Below are positions 1-10,775 of a stretch of 64,000 nt of DNA, one piece after another. The DNA is from Larix kaempferi. Taxonomy: Eukaryota; Streptophyta; Pinopsida; Pinales; Pinaceae. The position numbers and the translations under genes are program-made. The notes under the pieces were generated by a model, which saw only the letters and a list, made by a program, of their open reading frames with translations, ran no database searches and was not told the origin of the DNA. The DNA lies in contig BSBM01000764.1 in NCBI GenBank assembly GCA_027924585.1, positions 4,226,501-4,290,500 of the forward strand, given 5' to 3'. The stretch's first letter is position 1; each line of letters begins with the position of its first letter.

Positions 1-810
1 TGAAGGGGGGGAATGTTATGCATTGTAGCATGACCGCATTAAAAATGTTTTCAATATGTGAGGTTGATGAACATAAGCTGAAGACTGACAGAGTTAGTCT
101 TTTTGCACTCAAAGTGGACCAACCTGTCCTATTCTTCGATGGAGCTTCTCAAAATGGGTTGTGTGCAATGGGGGGTGTCATATATCTTAATGATTCTCAT
201 TATTTTTTTATTAGACTCAATTGTGATACAGGAAGTAACATGAAAGCAGAATTAATGGCTCTATGGTGTGTACTTAAAGTGGCTAATATCTTTGGATTGG
301 TTAATATCAAGGTATATGGTGACTCCAGGGTTGTAATTAAATGGGTTGTGGGTGAATTCAAGCTTAATGTTATGAACCTGAGACATTGGCCTATTAGAAC
401 ACATTTTGAAATCTCAAAGCATCAGAATATCAAGTTCAAACATAATTCTCTTGTAGACAAGCTATCAAAACAAGCACTATCTAGTATGGAAGGGCAGTTG
501 ATTTGGGAGGAATGGTGCGACAACTGTATCCTGTATAGTGGTTCCACTTATTTTTTTGACTGACTCTTGGGGGTGCTAGTTTTCTGGGGCCTTCTAAAAT
601 CTGTTATTTCCTTTTTTTTGCTTTTTGACAGTATATAATGGTGTTTGTATCTTATGAACCATAATGGTTTTTTTTAGATCATGGGTGGATCCTGAAGCAT
701 TTTTGGAGTGCAGAACTATCATGATAAACTTTGTAAATGATTCGGCATTAGAATCATGAACTTCTTTGTACTATTTGATTCACTTGAATATCAATAGTAG
801 ATTTTTTTTC
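1..810 (+). mobile_element. 3' end of a LINE (non-LTR) retrotransposon
   Basis: The piece holds a C-terminal RNase H domain followed by a roughly 240-bp AT-rich 3' untranslated stretch. This is the usual end of a plant L1-like LINE, where RNase H closes ORF2. The frame is open to the left window edge, so the rest of the element probably lies upstream. The 3' boundary near the T-run at about 805 is approximate, because no target-site duplication can be checked with the 5' end missing. Confidence 0.6.
18..563 (+). CDS. RNase H domain of a LINE-type reverse transcriptase (partial)
   Basis: The domain would degrade the RNA strand of RNA:DNA hybrids during target-primed reverse transcription. The 181-residue reading shows the plant RVT_3-type RNase H order: FFDGASQNG (first Asp), AELMALWCVLK (Glu), VYGDSRVVIKW (second Asp), and a final Asp in NSLVDKLSKQAL. 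All four catalytic acidic positions appear kept. The ATG at 18 is only the first Met in view; codons before it stay open to the window edge, so this is the tail of a longer protein. There are no internal stops, so it is younger or better preserved than most elements here. A host RNase H-like gene of the same family is possible but less likely. Confidence 0.6.
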   Translation: MHCSMTALKMFSICEVDEHKLKTDRVSLFALKVDQPVLFFDGASQNGLCAMGGVIYLNDSHYFFIRLNCDTGSNMKAELMALWCVLKVANIFGLVNIKVYGDSRVVIKWVVGEFKLNVMNLRHWPIRTHFEISKHQNIKFKHNSLVDKLSKQALSSMEGQLIWEEWCDNCILYSGSTYFFD

Positions 811-814
811 GCTG

Positions 815-975
815 GAAAATATTTCACTATGTTTGTGATAATTTTCTCCTCCGAACTCAGAATTTGACGTTTTTGATACCATTGGAAAGGTATCGCCGAG
901 ACCTTTCCAATGGTACCAAAAATGTCAAATTCCGAGTTCGGAGGAGAAAGTTATAGCAAAAGTAGCAAAATATTA
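815..975. repeat. Fold-back palindrome A
   Basis: A near-perfect inverted repeat is centred at about 896. The arms run from the ctcctccgaactc motif at 847 through accattggaaaggt at 878-891, and return as acctttccaatggt and gagttcggaggag. Single-stranded DNA or RNA would form a stem of about 50-60 bp. No coding potential is seen. It is related in sequence to the larger palindrome centred at 1238. Confidence 0.85.
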
Positions 976-1009
976 TTTTATCTCTCTCCTATTTTTCATT
1001 TTTATTTTA

Positions 1010-1460
1010 TATGATCACTACTTCAAAGTCTTTTAAATGCTAGTGGAGTAATATCGAAATAATAAAAGCATTTATATAACTAATCTCTTAAAAATAAAAA
1101 AAAAATAAAAATTTAAAAAAGTGTCATAAATAAAAAGAAAAATATGAGAGAGATAAAATAATATTTCGCTATTTTTGCGATAACTGTTTCCTCCGAACTT
1201 GGAATTTGACCTTTTTGGTACCATTGGAAAGGTCTCGACGAGACCTTTCCAATGGTACCAAAAACGTCAAATTCCAAGTTCATAGGAGAAAGTTAACACA
1301 AAAATAGCGAAATATTATTTTATCTCTCTCCTATTTTTCTTTTATTTATGACACTTTTTTAAATTTATTTATTTTTATTTTAAGAGATTAGTTATATAAA
1401 TGTTTTTATTATTTCAAGATTAATCCACTATCATATTAATTAATGTGAGATTTATATTTT
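1010..1460. repeat. Fold-back palindrome B (MITE-like)
   Basis: A long inverted repeat is centred at 1238. The core ggtctcg-a-cgagacc (1231-1245) is perfect, and the arms extend about 200 bp each way through the gagagataaaataat block and its complement, the gtgtcataaataaaa block, and the taagagattagttat block. The core matches palindrome A. The structure suggests a non-autonomous fold-back transposon or nested copies of one. No clear target-site duplication was identified. Confidence 0.8.
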
Positions 1461-1632
1461 AAATAATTTAGAAGTAGTGATAATATAAAATACTCTATAT
1501 TTATTATTTCAAGTATATTTATTATTTCAAAATTATTCCACTATCATTTTAACTAATGTGAGATTTATATTTTAAATCAATTAGAAGTAGTGATAGTATA
1601 AAATACTCTATATTTATTATTTCAAGTATATT
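1407..1632. repeat. 113-bp tandem duplication
   Basis: Two AT-rich units start at 1407 and 1520 with the same order of motifs: tattatttcaa, ccactatcat, taatgtgagatttat, agaagtagtgat, aaaatactctatattta. An inverted, diverged copy of part of this unit forms the left edge of palindrome B (about 1010-1060). The duplication therefore belongs to the same fold-back complex. Confidence 0.8.
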
Positions 1633-1831
1633 TATCATATTTCGAGATGAGCTTTTCAAAATCTTAACTAAGGTGAGTGTTATATGAAGTTAGTTCTTGT
1701 CCAACTCAGCCGTGATGATTGACCAAAATACTAAAATTCTATTGGTTTAAAATATCTTACTCATCGCACGCTCATCCATGACACGTTTTCTTATAAGGCC
1801 CATTTTAGACCCCAAATTTCCTCTAATTGAG

Positions 1832-4698
1832 GCAATTATGATGGATTCGGGATGTTGGGTTTTCGCTTGGCCCCCCCCCCTACCATGATTGAATCTCCCA
1901 GAAACTATGCTATTGTTCCATCTCCAGAACAAATGTTTTTCTTAGTGAAGGGCATGCCAATTTTGCACAAGGAGGTCAATTTTGAACCGAATGCTCTTGG
2001 GAAACCGTGGACATCGTGAACACATCCAAAATGGACATATGCAAGTGTGGGAGCTAATGGAACCACATCCCACTCACTGGTTTGGGTTCCGTGCCCACAG
2101 AGCAAATTCTCAAAGTGTCCATGAATGACCACGGGGTCCAAGGAAAAAATGGCCATAGAACCAAAACTGTGACTCTAGTCGCGAAGCCAACTATTCCGAT
2201 GCTTTCAAGACACTAGGTTTCAGTCGAGGGACACCTCCTACTGTGACTCAATCGCCCAAAAATGGTGCTATTGTGGCATATTCAGAACTAGGGTTTTGCT
2301 CAATGAATACCATGCCAATTTTGCACAAGGGGGTCAATTTTGAACCAAAGGCTCTCAATCGACCATGGCCATTGTGAACACATCCACAATGGCCATATGC
2401 ATGTGTATGAGTTGATGGAACCCCGTTCCGCTCACCAGTTTGGGTTATGTGCCCCTGGATTAAATTCTTAAAGTGTCCCTGAATGGACACGAGGTTCTAA
2501 GAAAAATGGTCATAGAACCAAAACCGTGACTCCGGTTGAAAATCCGTCAATACCAATGGACTTGGGACACTGGGTTTCAGCAAGGGGACCCCCCCTACTA
2601 TGATTCAATCACCTGGAAACGGTGTTATTGTGCCATCTCCAGAACTAGGGTTTTGCCCAGTGAAGGCCATGCCAATTTTGCACAAGGGGATCAATTTTGA
2701 ATCGAAGGAGATGAGGCGACCATGGTCATCATGAACACTTCCACAATGGGCATATGCACATGTGGGAGTTCATGGAACCCTATTCTTCTCACCGGTTTAG
2801 GTTTCGTGCCCTCGGAGCAAATTCTCAAAGTGTCCATGAATGGCCATGGGGTGCCAAGAAAAAATGGCCATAGAAACAAAACCATGAATCTGGTTGCGAA
2901 TACGTCGATTCTGATGGATTCAGGATGTGGGGTTTCATCTGGGGGACCCCCCATACCATGACACAATCGTTTGGAAACAGTGCTATTGTTTTGTCTCTAG
3001 AAATAGGGTTTTTCTCACTAAAGGCCATGCCAATTTTGCACAAGGAGGTCAATTTTGAACATAATTCTACTGGGAGACCGTGGCCATCGTGAACACATCC
3101 ACAATGGCCATATGCACATGTGGGAGATGACGAATCTCATTCCCCTCACCATTTTGGGTTTTGTGTCCCCTGAGCAAATTCTCAAACTGTCCCTAAATGG
3201 TGACGAGCTTCGAGGAAAAAATGGGCATAGAACCAAAACCGTGACTCTGGTCATGAATACGTCGATTTCGATGGATTTGGGACATCGAGTTTCAACTAGG
3301 GGAAACCCCCAACCATGACTCAATCGCCCGAAAATGGTATTATTGTTTCATCTCTGGAACTAGGGTTTTGCTAAGTGAAGGCCATGCAAATTTTGCACAA
3401 GGGGGTCAATTTTGAATCGAATGCTCCCGCGTGACCGTGCCCATTGTGAACACATACACAATGGCCATATGCATGTGTGGGAGTTGACAGAACCTCGTTT
3501 TGCTCGCCGTTTTTGGTTTTATTCCCCTAGAGCAAAGTCTCAAAGTTTCAATTACCCGAAAATAGTGGTATTGTGCCATCTACAGAACTAGGGTTTTACT
3601 CACTGAAGGCCATGCCATTTTTGCACAAGGGGGTCAATTTTGAACCGAAGGCTCCTAGGCGACCGTGGACATCGTGAACACATACACAATGGCCATTTTC
3701 ATGTGTGGGAGTTGAGAGAACCCTATTTCACTCACCGGCTTGGGTTTCGTGCCCCTGGATCAAATTTTCAAAGTGTCTATGAATGGTCATGGGGTGCTAG
3801 GAAATAATGGCCATAGAACCAAAACCATGACTCTAGTCATGAAGCCATAGATTCTGATGGATTTGAGATTCCAAGTTTCGGTTGGGGGACCCCCCTACCG
3901 TGTCTCAATCGCCCGGAAATGGTGTTATTGTGCCATCTATGGAACTAGGGTTTTGTTGAGTGAAGGCCATGCCAATTTAACACAAGGGGGTCAATTTTGA
4001 ACCTAATTCTCTTGGGAAACCGTGTCCATTGTGAACACATACACAATTTCCATATGCACGTGTGGGAGCTGATGGAACCCTGTTCCACTCATTGGTTCGG
4101 GTTCCGTGCCTTGGGAGAAAATTCTCAAGGCATCCTTGAACGACCACAGAGTGCCTAAGAAAAAATGGCCATAGAACCAAAACCATGACTCTGGTCATGA
4201 ATCTGTCAATTCTAATTGATTCGGTATGTCAAGTTCCAGTAGGGGTACCCACCTAACATGACTCAATCGCCTGGAAATGGTGCTATTGTGCCATCTCCAT
4301 AACTAGAGTTTTGCTCAGTGAAGTCCATGCCAATTTTGCACAATGGGGTCAAAGTTGAACCGAATGCTCCTAGGCGACCGTGGCCATCGTGAACACATCC
4401 ACAATGGCCATATGAATGTGTGGGAGATGAAGGATTCTTGTTCCTCTCGTTGGTTCAAGTTTCGTGCCCTCGGAGAAAATTCTAAAAGTGTCTATGAGCA
4501 ACCATGGGGTGCCAGGCAAAAATGGCCATAAAACAAAAAATGTGACTCTGGTCATGAAGACGTCGATTCCAATGGATTTGGGAAGCCAGGTTACAGTTGG
4601 AAGACCACCCCTACTATGACTCAATTTCCCGGAAATGGTGCTATTGTGCCATCTCCAAAACTAGGATTTTTCTCTGTGAAGGCCATGCCAATTTTGCA
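1832..4698. repeat. ~358-bp satellite array, about 8 units
   Basis: The anchor motif gccaattttgcacaagg recurs at 1956, 2314, 2671, 3029, 3386, 3614, 3971, 4329 and 4687. Spacings are 358, 357, 358, 357, 228, 357, 358 and 358 bp. One unit (3386-3614) therefore lacks about 130 bp. Other landmarks recur in each unit, such as gaccgtggccat, aacacat and catagaaccaaaacc. The array stops abruptly just after gccaattttgc at about 4698. Reading frames of 60-100 codons occur on both strands once per unit but are not conserved, so I treat the array as non-coding. Confidence 0.95.
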
Positions 4699-4746
4699 AG
4701 GTTTTATAAGACCAAGTACCTTGCATGGTATTTTAGTACCAAATGC

Positions 4747-6182
4747 TTTCTAGGGATAAATTTGTTTTTTTCTGGTTTCTACGGCTAGATCAAGTTCTAT
4801 AAGCTAGATTACGTTCTATATGTCTAGATTAGGTCTCTAGGGCTAGATAAGGATTCTAGATCAGGTCTCTAGGGTTCTAGGTCCGCATTAGGATTTCCAA
4901 GGCTAGATTTGTTTGTGTTTGGTTTCTAGGGCTAGATTGAGGTCTATAAGCTAGATTTGGTTCTATATGGATATATTAGGTCTCCAAGGCTAGATTAGGT
5001 CTCTAGGGATAGATAAGGATTATAGATAAGGTCTTTAGGGTTCCAGGTCCACATTAGGCTTTCTCAAGCTAGATTTGTTTTTGTCTGGTTTCTAAGGTTG
5101 GATCATGGTCTATAAGTTAGATTAGGTTCTATACGGCTAGATTAGGAATCTAGGCATACATTAGGTCTTTAGGGATATATAAGGATTCTAGATCAGGTCT
5201 TTAGGGTTTTAGGTCCACATTAGGATTTACACGGGTAGATTTGTTTTTTTCTGGTTTTTACGGCTAGATCATGGTCTATAAGATAGATTAAGTTCTATAT
5301 TGATATATTAGGTTTCCAGGGATATATTAGGTATCTAGGGCTAGATAAGGATTCTAGATGAGTTCTTTAGGGTTCTAGGTCCATTAGGCTTTCTAGGGAT
5401 AGATTTGTTTTTGTTTGGTTTCTAGTGCTAGATCATGGTCTATAATCTAGATTAAGTTCTATATGGCTAGATTAGGTCTCCAGGGCTAGATTAGGTCTCT
5501 AGGGATAGATAAGGATTCTAGATCAGGTCTTCAAGGTTCTAGGTCCACATTTAGCTTTTCAAGGTTAGATTGTTTTTGGTCTAGTTTCTAGGGCTAGATC
5601 AGGGTTTATAAGCTAGATTAGGTTTTATATGGCTAGATTAGATCTCCAGGGATATATTAGGTCTCTAGGGATAGATAAGGATTCTAGATAAGGTCTCTAG
5701 GGTTCTTGGTCCACATTAGTCTTTCCAGGACTATATTTTTTTTGTTTTGGTTTCTAGGGCTAGATCAGGGTCAATAAGATAGATTAGGTTCTATATGTCT
5801 AGATTAGGTCTATGGGGATATATTAGGTCTCTAGGGATAGATACGCATTCTAGATTAGGTCTCTAGGGTTCTAGGTCCACATTAGGCTTTCAAGGGATAT
5901 ATTTGGTTTTGTCTTATTTTTAGGGATAGATCATGGTCTATAAACTAGATTAGGTTCTATATGGCTAGATTAGGTCTCCATAGATATATTAGGTCTCTAG
6001 GGATAGACAACGAATCTAGATCAAGTCTCTAGGGTTCTAGGCCCACATTAGGATTTCCAGGGTTAGATTTGTTTTTGTCTGGTTTATAGGGCTAGATCAT
6101 GGTTTATTAGCTAGATTAGGTTCTATATCTATAGATTTGGTCTCCAGGACTAGATTAGATCTATAAGGATATATTAGGGTCT
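4747..6182. repeat. 166-bp satellite array, about 8.6 units
   Basis: The anchor gtccacattagg recurs at 4881, 5047, 5213, 5379, 5543, 5709, 5875 and 6041. The period is 166 bp except one of 164. Each monomer is itself a chain of eight diverged submonomers of 19-29 bp resembling ggctagattaggtctctag. There is no coding potential. It is unrelated to the 358-bp satellite that ends about 50 bp upstream. Confidence 0.95.
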
Positions 6183-7675
6183 ATTTCAGAACAACGTGGG
6201 TGGCCTTTACAATTTAATGGTATAATAACACTCACACTTGCCAATGATAGGTTGATAGGGCCTTTTATTTCTTAGAAGGAAGATGTAGATTTAGCTTCCA
6301 ATCCTTATTGTGTGATTGTGAGATATTCGAGTGTGTAAGGATATCCTCTCATGATCAGGGAGAATGCCAACATTATTGATGTAGTGGCTTATGAGGATGT
6401 AGGGGTGATTGTACCACCAAATATATTTATAACATTTGTTTCTTCCATCCATGAGACTTCCAATTATATAGTGGAGGAGAGGTGTGATGATGAGATTAAG
6501 TTCATCCACGCACCTTCTAGTTATTCATTAGAGAGGTGAATTCCTTAATAGAGGATGTTGTTGAGGGTGATTCAAGAGTTGTAGATAACGTGAGTATTAC
6601 AAAGTATAGAGCCATGGATTATGGAATCTCTTGACATAGGGGGTTTTCTTTGATGATAGTCTTACTTCAAGATTCTATCAAGATAAGGGATTTGTCCTAG
6701 TTTAGAATTGTTCAATTGCTAGAGTATTTGAGGTGCATGAGAGGCATTCTCATGACTATACGATAATATTTTCATAGTTCAATGAATGCCATAATATTTG
6801 CATCCCAAGGTGGATTTTACCTTGAATGGAGACATTATTATCTTTGCAAGTTGTCCTAGTTGAGGGAGTGTTATACTTTCATATTACTTAGAAAGTGTTT
6901 ACACCATGCTTTGGGTGCTTCATGATATTTGGTGTACATGGTGTATGTTCATCCCTTGAATGGTTTGAGATGGATTGTATCACAAGAGATGGTATGTGAT
7001 TGATATGCACACTTGTGAGAACGTTCTCAATGGACGTAAGACCTTACATTGTCATTGGCTTAGTGTTATTCCATTGAGAAGTTAAGATCTCTTTCCTCTA
7101 TGGTGGACACCTTCCATGATGACCACATGGAGTATTCACTTGGTGGGAGAACACCCTACAAGATACGAGGAGCATTTCCTATTACAGAGGAGGGACAAAA
7201 TCCCTAGATAGCATGTGGTGCCAGGGTTTCCTTTTTGGAAAGAGATTATTTCCAAACATCACATCAAAACACAACACACATTCATTTGTGTATATTCCTT
7301 GGATTGATCTCTTAATAATGCACTTGGGTTCATGAGGAAATTCTAGTAGAGCATATGAGGAGGAGGTGGATAATTTTTATATCTTGAGATTCTTCTTTGT
7401 GCATATGATCTATATCTCTTGGGAGTTAGGGATTCTTGGTCTCTTGGATAACTTTAGATGGTTATTTCCAACTCTTAATTGTCTCAAGTATATTGACACA
7501 CTTAAGAGAAAACCAGATTTAACACTAATATTGAAGATAATAATATAACCATGTAACTCTATTATGTTTTCCTTATATATATTCTATATAATAAGAGTTT
7601 TCAAATCTTGTTTATGCATGTGATTTTTTTATAAAGGGATGGAAACTTGAATTGGATTTATTGGTATCTTTTCTT
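6183..7675. other. ~1.5-kb insertion within the 166-bp satellite
   Basis: Satellite sequence stops near 6182 and resumes at 7676, so this block appears to be inserted DNA. It contains short open stretches, such as a plus-strand one at 6351-6539 with ENANIIDVVAYEDVGVIVPP, but no domain I recognise. No terminal repeats or target-site duplication were found by eye. It may be a degraded retroelement fragment. Confidence 0.5.
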
Positions 7676-7718
7676 CTAGATTAGGTCTCCAAGGCTAGAT
7701 TAGGTATCTAGGGCTGGA
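7676..7718. repeat. Residual 166-bp satellite fragment
   Basis: About two submonomers (ctagattaggtctccaagg, ctagattaggtatctaggg) match the array at 4747-6182. They mark the far side of the intervening insertion. Confidence 0.8.
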
Positions 7719-7913
7719 TAGTGACAATGGGGATGGGACAATAGCATGGTTTAAAACATGTAATGGTGTAAAACATCAATGTATTGTAATATTAACTTAA
7801 ACATCAAATAAACAATATAAGATAACAACATCTATATAACATGAAATAAACTATCTAACATGAATAACGTTAGACATGCATGAATAAATAATTACATGAC
7901 TATAGCATGTACC

Positions 7914-8166
7914 TCAATCAATTAGGCCTTCTCGATTCTCTGTATTTCTGATTGTCTCAAACAACCTCTCATGCTTTGCATGAGGTAGCAAGTAACGTAG
8001 CTTGTTTGATGACTTCATTGACATTGTTTGTAGTTGGATGTTTGTACCAACGATCAAGTCATCAATTGATACACCCGTGAACCTGGTCTATAATCCACGT
8101 ATACGTAGCCATTTCTCTTTGGTATCTTTCCATCTACTGTAAGATATTATCCCTAAAAAACCATCG
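7914..8166 (-). pseudogene. Unrecognised protein-like stretch, minus strand
   Basis: Reading leftward from 8166, one frame is open with a single stop (8088-8090) before its terminal TGA at 7914. It gives protein-like sequence including IISYSRWKDTKEKWLRIRG and RYLLPHAKHERLFETIR. I do not recognise the family. It could be a fragment of a transposon protein or a decayed exon. Nothing upstream or downstream on this strand supports a gene model. Confidence 0.25.
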
Positions 8167-8218
8167 AGCTAGTCGAAAATTTAATGCCTTCACTATAAGT
8201 TAATGATGGGAGGAGGGT

Positions 8219-8554
8219 TTGCTTCCCTTAGATGCATGGTCACAACCACTAATTTGTGCCAATTGCAATGTCTGTCGGGGAGACAACTGCGTATATTTGT
8301 CCTGCAAAAATGCATTTTATGGTCAAATTCGAACAAGTAGTGGTTTGATAACATGGTTAATTAAAAAAAAAATAAGGGAACCAATATATGATTGCAAAAA
8401 TATTTACTTGGATGTACAAGATCAGATATTGTTGGCCGGATTTTCTGTCGTGAGGCCAACAAGGAGAAATAGTCCACACAAAGTGCTTAAAACAGCCCTC
8501 GATGTGTTTGGGATGACTAAATATTGTGGGAACAAAGGCCCCGTTGCCTTATGA
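8219..8554 (+). CDS. Hypothetical 111-residue reading frame
   Basis: This is an uninterrupted frame with several cysteines near the start (CANCNVCRGDNC) and a basic C-terminal half (VVRPTRRNSPHKVLK). The family is not recognised. The surrounding sequence is AT-rich, and no promoter or splice context can be argued. The paired cysteines hint at a metal-binding fragment but do not match a standard finger. It could equally be chance. Confidence 0.2.
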   Translation: MLPLDAWSQPLICANCNVCRGDNCVYLSCKNAFYGQIRTSSGLITWLIKKKIREPIYDCKNIYLDVQDQILLAGFSVVRPTRRNSPHKVLKTALDVFGMTKYCGNKGPVAL

Positions 8555-9929
8555 GTTTGCTCTCAAAAGAGAGTCTCACAATCAAGAGATCTGAATATGC
8601 AATTAAAATGTGTTCTGACTAATATGAAATCCCTAAAAACTAATCTAAGATGCAATTTCTTAGATAGCTGCAACAAACATTCTAACAACTATTAAACTTC
8701 AAAGAGATTTAAAAGTTGTTTGCAACCTATGGTTAGAAATATAATCTAAATTATATCTAAACTATTTCCTATTCTATCTAAATAATCTGTACCTAAAAAT
8801 TATCCCGGGAGCAAAGTTTAAAAGAAGAATTTCTGATGCATAAAAGAAAGTTTCTTGACTAACTTACTTAAACAAAGTTAAATAAACAGCCATTTATTTA
8901 AGAACACCAATCTAATTAAAGATGAACACATAATAGAAATTATAGTTAATCTTCAATCAAATTGTTTATGCAATCAGAAGCAATAATCATTCCAAACAAT
9001 CAACATAAAAATCTAAACACACAAGCGACTCAAGATTTTTAATTCATAATCAGATGTGCATAATAAAATCATGCAGAACATCATTGATCAAAACCTGACT
9101 GCTTGAAAATGACCAGTGAGCAATCTTTGGCTTTCAATTACAGCTTCATAAAAAATTACAAATTATTATCTACAACCAAAAGAAAGCTGGCTGAAAGGTA
9201 ACATCTTCTATTCTCTGTTCAAAGAATATGATATAGAAAACAAAAAAAAAGAATTTGAGAAAAAAAATTCTCCAATCATGCATAGTGTTTCCTTCCCCCT
9301 TTACAGTCGATATATCTGCCCCTTTTATACATGATCGACTACAAGTAACAATCTCCTGAAGGATAGCGATTAGTTGTGGTTACAATTATTTCATCTTCGA
9401 GAAAATCTCCATATATCTCGTTGGTTGATGCGTTGCTTTCCGAAGATGAATGCCAGAAATTCTTTCAAATAGATAAAGACTAAGTACAACTTCTTTCTCA
9501 TGCTAAGCACTCTAGTAATGATAGACATCTTTCTTTATTGTTTACTTGTTTTATACGTTTATATCCTTCATCGGTTTCGAAAATCTTCTCGCTTTATTAT
9601 TTAAAAACTGCACAACAACCAAAAACAAATATAAAAAAATGATGAGAATTCCTGATATATGTCAAATATCTTATCTTATTATTTAAAAACTGCTCAACTA
9701 CCTACGATTTGATGAACGATTGATGAGTATGATTTCTGATCTGCTCTGAACTGTCAATTTTGTAGGTTTAGTGACAAGTGGAGGCTTTTCTTTTAAGTTT
9801 TATCTTCATATTAACTGCAACTGCAAAGAACCGCCTTTAAGAATATTTTAATTCGTGGCAGCTTCATTTCTGGAGGTAAATCTAAACCTACGTTGAAAGC
9901 CAAAATAATGAACTGGCACATCATTTAAT
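8555..9929. other. AT-rich stretch, nothing recognised
   Basis: No reading frame, repeat array or terminal motif that I can support is seen here on either strand. Confidence 0.5.
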
Positions 9930-10053
9930 TTCATGGTAATAAAAAGATGGATTTATCCTCTTCAATTGACATGTCGTGGTCAAAGAGTTCTTTCATGGTA
10001 ATAAAAAGATGGATTTATCCTCTTCAATTGGCATGTCGTGGTCAAAGAGTTTC
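9930..10053. repeat. 62-bp perfect-phase tandem duplication
   Basis: Two adjacent copies begin with ttcatggtaataaaaag at 9930 and 9992. They differ by one substitution (gac versus ggc) plus a one-base change at the end. The near-identity implies a recent duplication. A tatataaa motif follows the second copy. Confidence 0.9.
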
Positions 10054-10775
10054 TTATATAAACCAAAGGTTAAAAGTTTGCCATTTCAAACTTTAATCTT
10101 CACCTATTAAATGATTTTGAAATGTGCAAACGTTATTTTATTCCACAACTTAAATATCAACTAAACCTTTTAGTCATGCAATCATATTTACTCTTGGATA
10201 ACATAATGATAAAGTTGAGTATTAGTTGAGAATAAGAACTTAATTCAAATATTTTGTAAAAAGCGTTTTTCTAAAAAAATATGGAATTTTGACTCGTGAC
10301 TAATACAATTTGGATAATAAACTCAAAATTTAAGTTAATATTATTATTCTCAATAATAACCCATGTTGTGCATAATTTGAAAAAAGTCACTTATCTTAAA
10401 TTAAAAGAATGCATTTTTAACGTGTAAACTAAAAGTGAATAATCTTTTAATCAAATTATTTTAATTTTATTTAAAAATATAGAAATTCACATAAGAAAGG
10501 CAAAATGATAGATAACCCAGAATGTGGTAAAAACGTATGATTTCATTTTTCAATATCATTTCAAGAGGTGAATAAAGATTCTGAAAATGGGTGTTTTTTT
10601 AGGTATTTTGATTTATTAAAATGTCTCAAAATTCATTTATACATTGAAAACCGAAATGGCAAGACTCTCTATAGGTCAAAATAATTGAATTCCTTCAAAG
10701 TAAGGTGTTCAATCAAATCAACTAAGGTCAAATAAGAGCATGCAAGTGTTCTTTAACCAGTATGAAGCAAAAATA
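10054..10775. other. AT-rich flank of copia-1
   Basis: No gene or repeat recognised. The sequence ends at the copia-1 5' LTR, and its last five bases (aaata) form an imperfect target-site duplication with aaaga after 18647. Confidence 0.5.

Noticed and set aside
1905-4624. Many 60-100-codon reading frames on both strands inside the 358-bp satellite
   Set aside because: They recur once per repeat unit, shift frame and length between units, and exist on both strands, so they are by-products of the tandem repeat.
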